A stretch of 64,000 nucleotides of DNA. It comes from Acidimicrobiales bacterium. Its GTDB lineage: Bacteria; Actinomycetota; Acidimicrobiia; Acidimicrobiales; Poriferisodalaceae. Numbering within the stretch: position 1 is the first letter of the stretch; the number at the start of each line of letters is the position of its first letter. Positions 32,500 through 40,472 of this stretch are shown here, piece by piece. The translations under genes and the position numbers were made by a program. The stretch covers positions 434,001 through 498,000 of the forward strand of contig JAWKIQ010000003.1 of assembly GCA_041394185.1 (NCBI GenBank), given 5' to 3'. The notes under the pieces are model-generated. The model did no database searches and was not told the DNA's origin. It worked only from the letters and a program-made list of their open reading frames with translations.

Positions 32500-34035
32500 G
32501 TGGCAGAACCCGCGTCCCAAGCCCTAGAAGGTCGTACAGAAACCACCTCGTTGGCCCGGTCGGGCCTGATCGCCTTTGCCGGATCGGTGGTGAACGGGAT
32601 CGCCGCCTTCTTGGTGATCGTCGCCATCACCGGTGCTCTCGACAAGCAGCGAAGCGGCCAGGTTTTCACCGCTATCGCGATGTTCAACATCGTGTTCGCC
32701 GTCTCTGCCCTGGGGGCCGATGTCGGCCTCGTACGCTTCACCGCCCAGAACCGCGGCTCTGCGAAGGCTCTCTTGAGGACTGCAGCGGCGCCCGCCTTGG
32801 TGACAAGTTGCGCCATAGCTGCGGCGATCGCTCTGGCAAGGGGCCAGATTGCCGCCTGGCTCACCGAGGACAACCCGGAAGAGTTGGCCCGAATCCTGCT
32901 GGCGATGATGCCATTCATCCCGCTGGCCGCTTTGGCCTCGGTGTTGCTGGCGTCTACGCGAGGCATGGGCACCATGGCCCCAACCGCCCTGGCCGACCGC
33001 ATCGCAAAGCCGCTCAGCCAGTTGGGCATGGTGGTCATCGTCTCGGCGTTCGGTGCCGGCGCAGCTGTTGTTGGGCTGGCCTGGTCGCTGTCGTTCGCGG
33101 TGGCTTTCGCAGTCGCTCTGGCATGGTTCTGGCGACTGGCGGGCCGCACTCAAAGCGACTCGCCCAGCTCTCCCGACGGTGGTTCGGAGGTGACGGCCTC
33201 GCAATACTGGGAGTTCACCGTTCCCCAGGCTGCAACCAACGTGCTGTACGTGCTGTTGAGGTGGGCAGACATCCTGATCGTCGCAACCCTGGCCGGGCCG
33301 GGGCCGGTGGCGGTCTACACCGCCGTGTCGCGCCTGCTCATAGCGGGCAACTTCGTCAACGGTGCGATAGTGCAGGCGGTATCACCCCTCGTCAGCGAGG
33401 CCTTGGGAAGAAGCGACCGCGACGAGGCCGCACACCTGCTGAAGACCGGAACAGCCTGGCTGGTCGCCGTGGTGTGGCCCGGATACATCGTCTTGGCACT
33501 CATCGGCGAACCGTTCCTGGCCCAGCTGTTCGGCCCCGAGTACACCACAGGAGCGGCTGCGTTGACGATCCTGAGCCTGGCGATGATGGTCGCTTCGGGA
33601 TCTGGCCCGATCGAGGCAGTACTGCTGATGGACGGTGGCTCGCGCCAGTCGCTCATCGACAATCTGGCAGCGGTCACCACGATGCTCACCCTCGACGCCT
33701 TGTTGGTCCCCACCATGGGCGTAAAGGGCGCCGCCATCGGATGGGCGGCCGGATTGGCGATCACGAACCTGGTGCCCATGGCCCAGGTCCAGCGCCGCAT
33801 AGGTATCAACCCGTTGGGTCGAGCTCACTCGACGGCCGCCGCTATCGGCCTGGTGTGTGTGGGCATTCCCGCGTTGGTGTTGCGGGTCAGCGGCGTCACC
33901 AGCTTCGCCCTCGTGCTGCTGGTCGCCGCAACCTCCTACGCGATACACCTGCTGGTCCTGTCGCGGTTCTCTGGCTTGCTGCGACTCGACGAGCTTGTTT
34001 CGGCGCTGAAACCCAGGGGCAAACGCCGCGGCTAA
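32500..34035 (+). CDS. Wzx-like polysaccharide flippase
   Basis: A 511-aa MOP-superfamily protein with about 14 hydrophobic segments, for example IAFAGSVVNGIAAFLVIVAI near residues 23-42. FTAIAMFNIVFAVSALGADVGLVRF and the late LLVLSRF region are typical of polysaccharide biosynthesis flippases. It should move lipid-linked repeat units across the membrane. GTG 32500 begins directly after the fusion-gene stop (TGATGTG), and it is the last gene of the plus-strand locus. It is convergent with the GH26-like lipoprotein gene 20 bases later. Confidence 0.88.
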   Translation: MAEPASQALEGRTETTSLARSGLIAFAGSVVNGIAAFLVIVAITGALDKQRSGQVFTAIAMFNIVFAVSALGADVGLVRFTAQNRGSAKALLRTAAAPALVTSCAIAAAIALARGQIAAWLTEDNPEELARILLAMMPFIPLAALASVLLASTRGMGTMAPTALADRIAKPLSQLGMVVIVSAFGAGAAVVGLAWSLSFAVAFAVALAWFWRLAGRTQSDSPSSPDGGSEVTASQYWEFTVPQAATNVLYVLLRWADILIVATLAGPGPVAVYTAVSRLLIAGNFVNGAIVQAVSPLVSEALGRSDRDEAAHLLKTGTAWLVAVVWPGYIVLALIGEPFLAQLFGPEYTTGAAALTILSLAMMVASGSGPIEAVLLMDGGSRQSLIDNLAAVTTMLTLDALLVPTMGVKGAAIGWAAGLAITNLVPMAQVQRRIGINPLGRAHSTAAAIGLVCVGIPALVLRVSGVTSFALVLLVAATSYAIHLLVLSRFSGLLRLDELVSALKPRGKRRG

Positions 34036-34054
34036 CGCAAGGCCGATGCCAACC

Positions 34055-35113
34055 TCAGTTGAACCACGGATCGGCGCTGATGGCCAGCCAGGCCTCTAGC
34101 GACGAGGCCGATGTGTCGACCCGCCAGTCTCGATGGCCTTGGAACGTGAAGTCCTTGTCGAAATAGACCACGGCATCGATCTCGGGGAACTGGGTCCTCA
34201 ACATATCCGGAAGTGCCCGCAGCCACTGGGCTTTGGCTTCGGGCTCGGCCTCGCCGACGCCGGTTTCGCCGATGATGATGGGCAGACCCCTAGGCGCTGC
34301 CCACCGGTAGAAGTCGCCGAAGATCTGGTCGAAGCTCAGCCAGTCTGCGGCTGTCGAACTGGTGCCCCAGTTGTATCCGTCTGCGCACAGCCAGTCGACC
34401 TGGTCGTCACCCGGGTACCACGGCATCGGGTCACCACCGTTCCAGAACAGGGCCTCGTTGGGGCACCAGACGAACTCGGCGTTGTCTGCACCAACGGTGG
34501 CGAACAGATCGCGGACGTGGTTCCATGCAGCTACGTAATCGGCACCAGAGTGAACCCAGTCTCGTCGCCGTTGTCCGTCCATCTCCCACAGCCACCGCAG
34601 CATCACCGGCTCGCCCAGGTCGCGCACCGCCTGCGCCTGGGAACGAATCCAGTCGTCGTGAGCGCCAGCCGCGATCTCTCTGGTGTCGGTGCCGTTCCAC
34701 GAGATCATCAGGACGCGCCCGTCGGCCAGGTGCATGAGGTCGTCTTCGGTCGGAATCGGCGTGTCCCAGGAATGAAAGACATGCCCGATGTCGTAGGTGC
34801 GCCCCGCCAGCTCCTCGAGTTCGGCCCATCGTGGCTGTCGCTCGGCGCGAGTGAGCCCAGTGGACATGCCGAGAAGAGCTCCGGTTCTCAGTCGCTCGGC
34901 GATGGGTGGGGTCGCGATCGCTGACCCGGCATCGCTGCTGGGTGTCGTGGCAGCCACCGACGAGGTCGATGACGTTGACTCGGGCAGCGTTGACCGTGTT
35001 TCGCTGGTCGAGGTCGGGTCGCCGAGGGCCTCATCATCGCTACCCGAACACGCTGCCAGCAGTACTGCCAGAGCCAGCAGCGCATACGCGTGCCACCTTC
35101 GCGACTCAAGCAC
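34055..35113 (-). CDS. GH26-like glycoside hydrolase lipoprotein
   Basis: A 352-aa surface lipoprotein. The signal ends in LALAVLLAAC (lipobox LAAC) and is followed by a Ser/Thr-rich linker (about residues 28-70). The catalytic domain follows GH26: LMISWNGTDTREIA, the acid/base Glu in LRWLWEMDGQRRRDW, PWYPGDDQVDWLCADGYNWG, and the candidate nucleophile Glu in LPIIIGETGVGE, giving a complete active site. It is a paralogue of the gene at 1-759. GTG 35113 has an AGGTGGAG site eight bases upstream; a TTG at 35149 is rejected. Located at the end of the polysaccharide locus on the opposite strand, it may trim or release the polymer. Confidence 0.83.
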   Translation of the reverse strand: MLESRRWHAYALLALAVLLAACSGSDDEALGDPTSTSETRSTLPESTSSTSSVAATTPSSDAGSAIATPPIAERLRTGALLGMSTGLTRAERQPRWAELEELAGRTYDIGHVFHSWDTPIPTEDDLMHLADGRVLMISWNGTDTREIAAGAHDDWIRSQAQAVRDLGEPVMLRWLWEMDGQRRRDWVHSGADYVAAWNHVRDLFATVGADNAEFVWCPNEALFWNGGDPMPWYPGDDQVDWLCADGYNWGTSSTAADWLSFDQIFGDFYRWAAPRGLPIIIGETGVGEAEPEAKAQWLRALPDMLRTQFPEIDAVVYFDKDFTFQGHRDWRVDTSASSLEAWLAISADPWFN

Positions 35114-35163
35114 CGCAACACTCCACCTGCCGAATAGCGCTATCGGCAACTACGGTCATGGGA

Positions 35164-35481
35164 ATGGACAAGATCATCAAGATGATCATCCTCGTCATCA
35201 TCGGCGCGGTGGTGGCGGGCGTTTTGCGGCGACGCGACACCGGCGTCAGCGTACCTGCGACCGATTCGACCTCTGCGTCGCCCACACCAGAGCCGGTCGC
35301 TCCGCCATGGATCGCCGCCGTCGACGGGAATTGTCCCCAGTCGCACCCGGTGAAGCTCAAGCAGTCGAGCGGCATCTATCACGTCGAAGGTCAGCGCAAC
35401 TATGAGCGCACCATCGCCGATCGGTGCTACTGCGACACTTCGGCAGCCGAAGCCGACGGCTTCAGGGCGTCGAAGGTCTGA
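35164..35481 (+). CDS. Membrane-anchored sunset-domain protein
   Basis: A 105-aa protein. Residues 2-23 form one membrane helix (KIIKMIILVIIGAVVAGVL), followed by basic RRR and a Pro/Ser/Thr linker. The last 50 residues, CPQSHPVKLKQSSGIYHVEG then YERTIADRCYCDTSAAEADGFRASK, match the sunset domain: the IYHVxGxxxYxRT core, the late acidic AEADGFRASK end. Such domains occur in actinobacterial surface proteins and are of unknown, possibly cell-wall-binding, function. Divergent from the GH26-like lipoprotein with a 50-base gap. ATG 35158 is an alternative start. Confidence 0.72.
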   Translation: MDKIIKMIILVIIGAVVAGVLRRRDTGVSVPATDSTSASPTPEPVAPPWIAAVDGNCPQSHPVKLKQSSGIYHVEGQRNYERTIADRCYCDTSAAEADGFRASKV

Positions 35482-35491
35482 GGGCCGCCGG

Positions 35492-36685
35492 TCAGCCTTG
35501 GAGGAACTGGGCGATGCGCCCGATTCCTTCGGTGATGTTGTCGTCGCTGGTGGCAAACGAGAAGCGGGCATAGCCGGGCGCCCCGAAGGCCTCCCCGGGC
35601 ACGAACGCCACCTTGGCCTGGTCCAGTACGACGTCGGCCAAATCCAGCGTGGTGTCGATTCGACGTCCGGCCAGCTCTGTGCCGAGCACGCCCTCGAACG
35701 ACGGGAACGCATAGAACGCACCCTCTGGCTCGGGGCAGTCGACACCGTCGATCGAGTTGAGCAGCCCGTGGATGATCTTGCGACGCCGGTCGAAGGCCTG
35801 GCGCATCTCGGACACGGCGTCGAGCGACCCCGACACGGCGGCCAGGGCTGCGATCTGGCTGACGTTGGCGACGTTGCTGGTGGCGTGAGACTGGAGGTTG
35901 GTGGCGGCCTTGATTACGTCGGCCGGGCCGATCATCCACCCGACCCGCCAGCCGGTCATGGCGTAGGTCTTGGCAACACCGTTCAGCACCACACAGCGAT
36001 CGGCGATGTCGGGGCAAAGAACCGGCATCGATGCGTGTACGGCATCGCCGTACACGAGATGCTCGTAGATCTCGTCGGTGATGACCCAGATCCCGTGCTC
36101 GCTGGCCCAAGCACCGATGGCAGCAATCTCTTCGGCCGGATACACAGCACCGGTGGGATTTGAGGGCGAGACGAACACCAGAGCCTTGGTGCGGTCGGTT
36201 CTGGCCGCTTCCAGCTGGTCGACGGATACTCGAAAGCCCGACGCGGCCGTGGTGGGAATCACAACCGGGATGCCACCGGCCAACCTGATCGGCTCGGGGT
36301 AGGTGGTCCAGTAAGGAGCCGGGAGGATGACCTCATCACCAGGGTCGACCAACGCCAACATCGTGTTGAACACGGCCTGCTTGCCACCGTTGGTGACCAA
36401 GACATCGGCGGCTGCGACCTCGAGACCCGAATCGCGCTTGGTCTTTGCGGCGATGGCCTCCTTCAGCTCGGGCAGTCCGCCGGCCGGGCTATAGCGGTGA
36501 TTCTTGGGATCGTGGCAGGCGGCCGCTGCGACCTCGACGATGTGGTCGGGTGTGGCGAAGTCGGGTTCGCCGGCGCCGAATCCGATCACCGCTTCGCCTG
36601 CGGCCTTCAGCGCCTTGGCCTTTGCATCGACGGCAAGGGTGGCCGACGGTGTGATAGCGGATAGAGCAGCGGAGACTCGAGACAC
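35492..36685 (-). CDS. aspC: Class I aspartate-type aminotransferase
   Basis: A 397-aa PLP-dependent fold-type I aminotransferase. GFGAGEPDFATPDHI (about residues 36-50) is the family N-terminal block, FVSPSNPTGAVY near 165-176 binds PLP, and the PLP lysine lies in NGVAKTYAMTGWRVGW (about 232-247). The C-terminal Arg that binds the alpha-carboxylate is expected in GYARFSFA near 378. It probably makes aspartate and/or an aromatic amino acid; specificity is not determined. GTG start at 36685. It ends 11 bases from the convergent sunset gene. Confidence 0.9.
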   Translation of the reverse strand: MSRVSAALSAITPSATLAVDAKAKALKAAGEAVIGFGAGEPDFATPDHIVEVAAAACHDPKNHRYSPAGGLPELKEAIAAKTKRDSGLEVAAADVLVTNGGKQAVFNTMLALVDPGDEVILPAPYWTTYPEPIRLAGGIPVVIPTTAASGFRVSVDQLEAARTDRTKALVFVSPSNPTGAVYPAEEIAAIGAWASEHGIWVITDEIYEHLVYGDAVHASMPVLCPDIADRCVVLNGVAKTYAMTGWRVGWMIGPADVIKAATNLQSHATSNVANVSQIAALAAVSGSLDAVSEMRQAFDRRRKIIHGLLNSIDGVDCPEPEGAFYAFPSFEGVLGTELAGRRIDTTLDLADVVLDQAKVAFVPGEAFGAPGYARFSFATSDDNITEGIGRIAQFLQG

Positions 36686-36757
36686 GTTCGATCCTTCGAT
36701 TCGGGTGGTCGTCGACAGAGACGATACTGGTCTCGGCCCGGGCCCAGAACCGCTATT

Positions 36758-37249
36758 TCAGTTGGTTCTGGGATCCTCTGGCATGTTGGCGAGCAACCGG
36801 CGCCGGTCGGGCTGACGGGCTACCACCCGGTGCCAGAGCTCTTCGGGCTCGGGCCCGAATACGTCGGCCGGGCGACCCTCGATGACCCACCAGGCATGCT
36901 CCGACAGCTCGTCTTCGAGCTGTCCGGGCGACCAGCCCGCGTAGCCCATGAAGATTCGCAATGGTCTGCCGATGTCGATCTCGTCGAGGTCGGCCGGCAC
37001 CAGCTCGCCGCTCTGCAGCGTGACACCGAGGACCCCGTTGGGCTCGACCGGCCCCCCGAAGCTGATCGTGGCCGAGGCATCTACGGAGCCTTCGAGACTG
37101 GGTATCAGGGCTACGACGCGCTCGTCGACTGGCCGGTTGAGCACGACGCCCGCCGATCCATGGTCGCCGTGGTCCAGCAGCAGGATGACGGTCCGAAAGA
37201 AATTCGGATCGCCCAGTATCGGTGTCGCTACGAGGAGCCGACCGGCCAT
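36758..37249 (-). CDS. YqgE/AlgH (UPF0301) family protein
   Basis: A 163-aa protein of the YqgE/AlgH family. It shows LLVATPILGDPNFFRTVILLLDH (split LLVATPILGDPNFF and RTVILLLDH), GVVLNRP near 38-44, GGPVEPNGVLGV near 65, and GYAGWSPGQLEDELSEHAWWV near 100-120. Family function is not settled; AlgH was first tied to alginate regulation in Pseudomonas. It is 72 bases downstream of the aminotransferase. ATG 37249 is preferred because GAGG lies eight bases upstream; a GTG at 37258 adds three residues. It is 21 bases after the histidine kinase stop and may be cotranscribed with it. Confidence 0.88.
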   Translation of the reverse strand: MAGRLLVATPILGDPNFFRTVILLLDHGDHGSAGVVLNRPVDERVVALIPSLEGSVDASATISFGGPVEPNGVLGVTLQSGELVPADLDEIDIGRPLRIFMGYAGWSPGQLEDELSEHAWWVIEGRPADVFGPEPEELWHRVVARQPDRRRLLANMPEDPRTN

Positions 37250-37270
37250 AGGTCGCACCTCAGCATCGTT

Positions 37271-38452
37271 TCACATCCGCAGACCCCTGTCGGACGCGTG
37301 CGACACACGCAAGGCGATGACCACCATCGCGCCGCCCTCGGTCCGGTTGTCTGCCGAGATGGTGCCACCGTGAGAATCGACGATCTTCTTGGCGATCGCC
37401 ATGCCGAGTCCGGTCGAGCCAGAACGATCGCCGCGGTGGAACCGATCGAATACGTGGGCCAGATGGCCCGGATCGAAACCAGGCCCGTCGTCGGCGACCT
37501 CGATGCGTCCGAGATTCTTGTCGGCGACAACCCTCACGTTCACGTTGCTCGAGCGAGCCACAGCGTTCTCGACGATCGTCGCCACGGCCTGCCGCAACAA
37601 TGCGTAGTCCGCATCCACCACGACCGAGTCAGACGTTTCAGCGACGATGGCGCAGTCGTCGGAGCGAACCGAGGCAGCCACCTCTTCTGCCAGCAGATCC
37701 AAGCGCAGGGGGGCCAGCCGGGGCAGCGCCTGACCAGCTTCGAGTCTGGCGAACTCGAGCAGTTCGTTTACCCCGCTCGACGCACGTTCGGCGGCGTCGG
37801 CGATCTCGCCCAGGCTCTGACGGTACGCATCGGCCTCGCGCGGTCTCGACAATGCCTGTGTGGCCGAGGCCTGGATCACGGCCAGTGGGGTGCGCAGCTC
37901 GTGGGCGGCGTCGGCGATGAAATCTCGCTGCTGGGCCAACACGAAACGGGTCGGCCTCAGCGAACGACCGGCGACGAGCCAACCCAAAGCCGCCACCGCT
38001 GCGACAGCCCCGAATCCTGCCAGCAAGACCCGCAGGGTCAACGACCGAGCGTCGGCCTCATAGCTCGAGATCTCGACGAACGACACGAAGGCCTGGAACT
38101 CGTCCAGCGGATAGACGGCGCCGATGTATCGACCGCTCTGGTCCTCAAACCGCGGGAACCTGTCGTCGTACCACAGCCCGTTCTGGGTGATCGTCTGCAG
38201 TGGTGGCTCGATCCAGGCATCGGCCTGCGGCTCTTCATAGCCGGGGTCGTTCTCGATCGAGACGTACCACGAGTTGGCCAGATCTTCGCCGGCGGCGACC
38301 TCACCCGCGGCTGCCAGAGCCTCTCGTTCGGCCGAGTCGAAGATCCGGCTGCGGCCGGTGTCGATCGCCACCCACGCCAAAGCGAATATGGCCAGAGCTG
38401 AGAGAAGCCCATAGACGAGCGTCAGCCTTATGCGCAGCATCCTCAGGTTCAA
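37271..38452 (-). CDS. Sensor histidine kinase
   Basis: A 393-aa membrane kinase. Two membrane spans (about residues 8-28 and 142-162) flank an extracytoplasmic sensor of about 110 residues. The dimerisation H-box is FIADAAHELRTPL near 178-190 (phospho-acceptor His). The ATPase has an N-box VENAVARS near 300, G1 VADDGPGFDPGH near 325, F-box FDRFHRGDRSG near 340 and G2 GLGMAIAKKIV near 354. It pairs with the OmpR-type regulator immediately upstream. TTG at 38452 has a GAGGTG site six bases upstream; ATG 38440 is an alternative with a less suitable site. Confidence 0.9.
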   Translation of the reverse strand: MNLRMLRIRLTLVYGLLSALAIFALAWVAIDTGRSRIFDSAEREALAAAGEVAAGEDLANSWYVSIENDPGYEEPQADAWIEPPLQTITQNGLWYDDRFPRFEDQSGRYIGAVYPLDEFQAFVSFVEISSYEADARSLTLRVLLAGFGAVAAVAALGWLVAGRSLRPTRFVLAQQRDFIADAAHELRTPLAVIQASATQALSRPREADAYRQSLGEIADAAERASSGVNELLEFARLEAGQALPRLAPLRLDLLAEEVAASVRSDDCAIVAETSDSVVVDADYALLRQAVATIVENAVARSSNVNVRVVADKNLGRIEVADDGPGFDPGHLAHVFDRFHRGDRSGSTGLGMAIAKKIVDSHGGTISADNRTEGGAMVVIALRVSHASDRGLRM

Positions 38453-38460
38453 TTCTCACC

Positions 38461-39129
38461 TCAGCCGTTGAGTCGATAACCGACGCCGCGAACCGTTTGG
38501 ATGACGCCGTCAGCACCGGGCAAGTCGAGCTTGCGCCGAAGATTGGCCACGTGCACGTCGACCACATTCGACAGCCCGTCGTAGTTTGCATCCCACACGT
38601 GGTCGATCAACGACGTGCGCGTCACCACCTGACCACGATGTCGCATCAGGTGGTGAAGCAGGGCGAACTCCTTGTTGGTCAACGGCACGGCGATGTTGCC
38701 GCGCCAAACCGTTCGCGCAGCGGGGTCCAGGCGTACGTCACCGATCTCGAGGATTGGGGTCTCCGACACCTCCGGACGACGCAGCAGCGCCCTGACCCTG
38801 GCCGACAACTCAGGGAACTGGAAGGGCTTGGTCAGGTAGTCGTCGGCCCCCGAGTCGAGTCCGCCGACCTTGTCGCTGAGGGCGTCTCGGGCGGTCAGCA
38901 TCAAGATCTTGGTGTTGAGCTTGGCCGAGCGCATCGACCGGCACAGATCGACGCCGTCGCCATCGGGCAGGCCGAGGTCCAGCACGACCAGGTCGTATGG
39001 CTCTACGAACACGGCCTCCGCGGCGTCGACGAACGTGGCCGCCAGATCGACGGCGTGGCCGTCCTCGGCCAGGCCGCGCCTGACCACTTCGCCCAGAGCG
39101 CGATCGTCCTCGACCACGAGAACCCTCAT
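38461..39129 (-). CDS. OmpR/PhoB-family response regulator
   Basis: A 222-aa two-domain regulator. The receiver domain (about residues 1-115) has VVEDD, the phospho-acceptor Asp in LVVLDLGLPDGDGVDLC near 50, the conserved Thr in LMLTARD near 78, and Lys in DDYLTKPFQFPEL near 100. The C-terminal winged helix (about 125-220) ends in NVVDVHVANLRRKLD and VRGVGYRL. It is upstream of the histidine kinase (8 bases between the stop and the TTG start). ATG 39129 has AGGTG five bases upstream. A tandem 11-base repeat lies 82 bases before it (39211-39232), and may be its own binding site. Confidence 0.93.
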   Translation of the reverse strand: MRVLVVEDDRALGEVVRRGLAEDGHAVDLAATFVDAAEAVFVEPYDLVVLDLGLPDGDGVDLCRSMRSAKLNTKILMLTARDALSDKVGGLDSGADDYLTKPFQFPELSARVRALLRRPEVSETPILEIGDVRLDPAARTVWRGNIAVPLTNKEFALLHHLMRHRGQVVTRTSLIDHVWDANYDGLSNVVDVHVANLRRKLDLPGADGVIQTVRGVGYRLNG

Positions 39130-39210
39130 CCACACCTGCTTTCGAGCACTGTCGTCAACACCTGCGGCGTCGCCCGACTACCTGTCGGTCGACCATGGTC
39201 TCACGGATCC

Positions 39211-39232
39211 ATGAAGACCCGATGAAGACGCC
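39211..39232. promoter_or_regulatory. Tandem 11-base repeats (possible response regulator box)
   Basis: atgaagac repeats at 39211-39218 and 39222-39229, exactly 11 bases apart, each followed by cc or gc. The spacing of one helical turn is the form seen in boxes of OmpR/PhoB-family regulators. The site sits between the divergent response regulator gene and the secreted protein at 39285. Confidence 0.4.
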
Positions 39233-39284
39233 AACCAAAGGCCCTCAGATGTAGCCAGAAGGGGCCGATAGGTCCTCCGTGGGC

Positions 39285-40472
39285 ATGAGAAAGAACGATG
39301 GGTGGATTCACTATCTGACGCTCGTCGCATGCGCGGCGGTCGTCGGATTGTTCGCGTTCGCTTCGATGACAGGCCGGGGCTCGGCATCCGAAATTCCGGC
39401 AGCATCTGGCCCGTCGACCTTGGCTACGCCCGCATCGACCACGACGATCGACACACCCCCGCTTCCGACGAGCCCACAAGCCAGACCAGGTCCGGTGGCT
39501 GTACCGTCGGCCGGAGAACCGGTCCAGACAGATCTGATCTCGGCTTCAGATGAGGGCTCGGAGGTCTCGACAGATGGCCCGGGCGACGGCTCTCAGCCCG
39601 ACGCCCCACAACCCGAGACCCAGGAAACAGCGCCATCGACCAGCCAGGCACCGACGACCACGAGCAGCCCCGTGGAGGTTTCGGACGAGCCGTCGATTCC
39701 CACTCCGCCCGCCGAGCGCTTCACCCCAACCGTCGAGGTGGTAGCGCTGCTGGAAGGTGCGGGTGGCGACGACGCCACCGCCACGGCGCTCGAGATCCTG
39801 TCGCTGAGCGGGCCACTTGGCGCCTACCTGGCCATCGAGCCGCTGATGGCGTCGCGGCTGCACGCAACCCTCGACGGGGCACGAATCGTGTCGTCGCGCG
39901 ACTATGCCGACCGCATCGCGGGTGCTGTCAACTCGACGCTGGACTCGCTTGCAGCCGACCACGCACAAGCTGGTACCGGCCTGTGTCTGGTGGTTGGTCC
40001 GGGACCGGCGTGCGAGCAGGTGGCAGACCTCAACCACACGTTCTCGGCAATGCCCCACCGGCCCGCGCTAGACGAGCTGTTCAGCCAGTTCGGCTCGCAG
40101 GCGACGGTCACCGCCTTGACCCCACTGGCAGACCTGCACTTCACCGGTAACTTCTGGAACCTGCTGCGCGAAGCGCACAACACCGCCATAACGGCCGAGC
40201 TGAAGAACGCCTGGGCGCTGGCCGGGGCCGACGTCTACCCCGACACCGAATACATCACCGCCAACATGGCATTTCTGAGCACGTACCTGATGGCGGCCAG
40301 AGACGAGCGGCCAGACACCTGGGACCGGCTGGCGGCCGACGGAGTCGGCGTCCAGGTGGGCAACACCTGGAGCCGACTCGCGGATGCCTTCGTGCTGACC
40401 GACTCGGCGCTGTGGAACATCGCGTACTTGCACGACGACTCGGCCGTGCGCCAACTGTGCGGATGCCAGTAG
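39285..40472 (+). CDS. Exported protein of unknown function with Pro/Thr/Ser-rich linker
   Basis: A 395-aa protein. Residues about 9-28 (YLTLVACAAVVGLFAFAS) form a signal anchor or signal peptide. Residues about 35-145 are a disordered Ser/Thr/Pro/Glu-rich stretch. The C-terminal domain, about residues 147-395, is helical and Ala/Leu-rich, with CLVVGPGPACEQVADLNH near 243 and a C-terminal CGCQ; I recognise no family. It is divergent from the response regulator, and shares the control region with the 11-base repeats, so it may be a target or extracytoplasmic partner of that system. ATG 39285 is preferred over GTG 39279. Confidence 0.7.
   Translation: MRKNDGWIHYLTLVACAAVVGLFAFASMTGRGSASEIPAASGPSTLATPASTTTIDTPPLPTSPQARPGPVAVPSAGEPVQTDLISASDEGSEVSTDGPGDGSQPDAPQPETQETAPSTSQAPTTTSSPVEVSDEPSIPTPPAERFTPTVEVVALLEGAGGDDATATALEILSLSGPLGAYLAIEPLMASRLHATLDGARIVSSRDYADRIAGAVNSTLDSLAADHAQAGTGLCLVVGPGPACEQVADLNHTFSAMPHRPALDELFSQFGSQATVTALTPLADLHFTGNFWNLLREAHNTAITAELKNAWALAGADVYPDTEYITANMAFLSTYLMAARDERPDTWDRLAADGVGVQVGNTWSRLADAFVLTDSALWNIAYLHDDSAVRQLCGCQ

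Noticed and set aside
35114..35149. TTG start for the GH26-like lipoprotein at 35149.
   Set aside because: The GTG at 35113 has a strong ribosome site and gives a normal lipoprotein signal.
36830..38401. Long plus-strand frame opposite yqgE and the histidine kinase.
   Set aside because: It crosses two convincing minus-strand genes and shows no domain.
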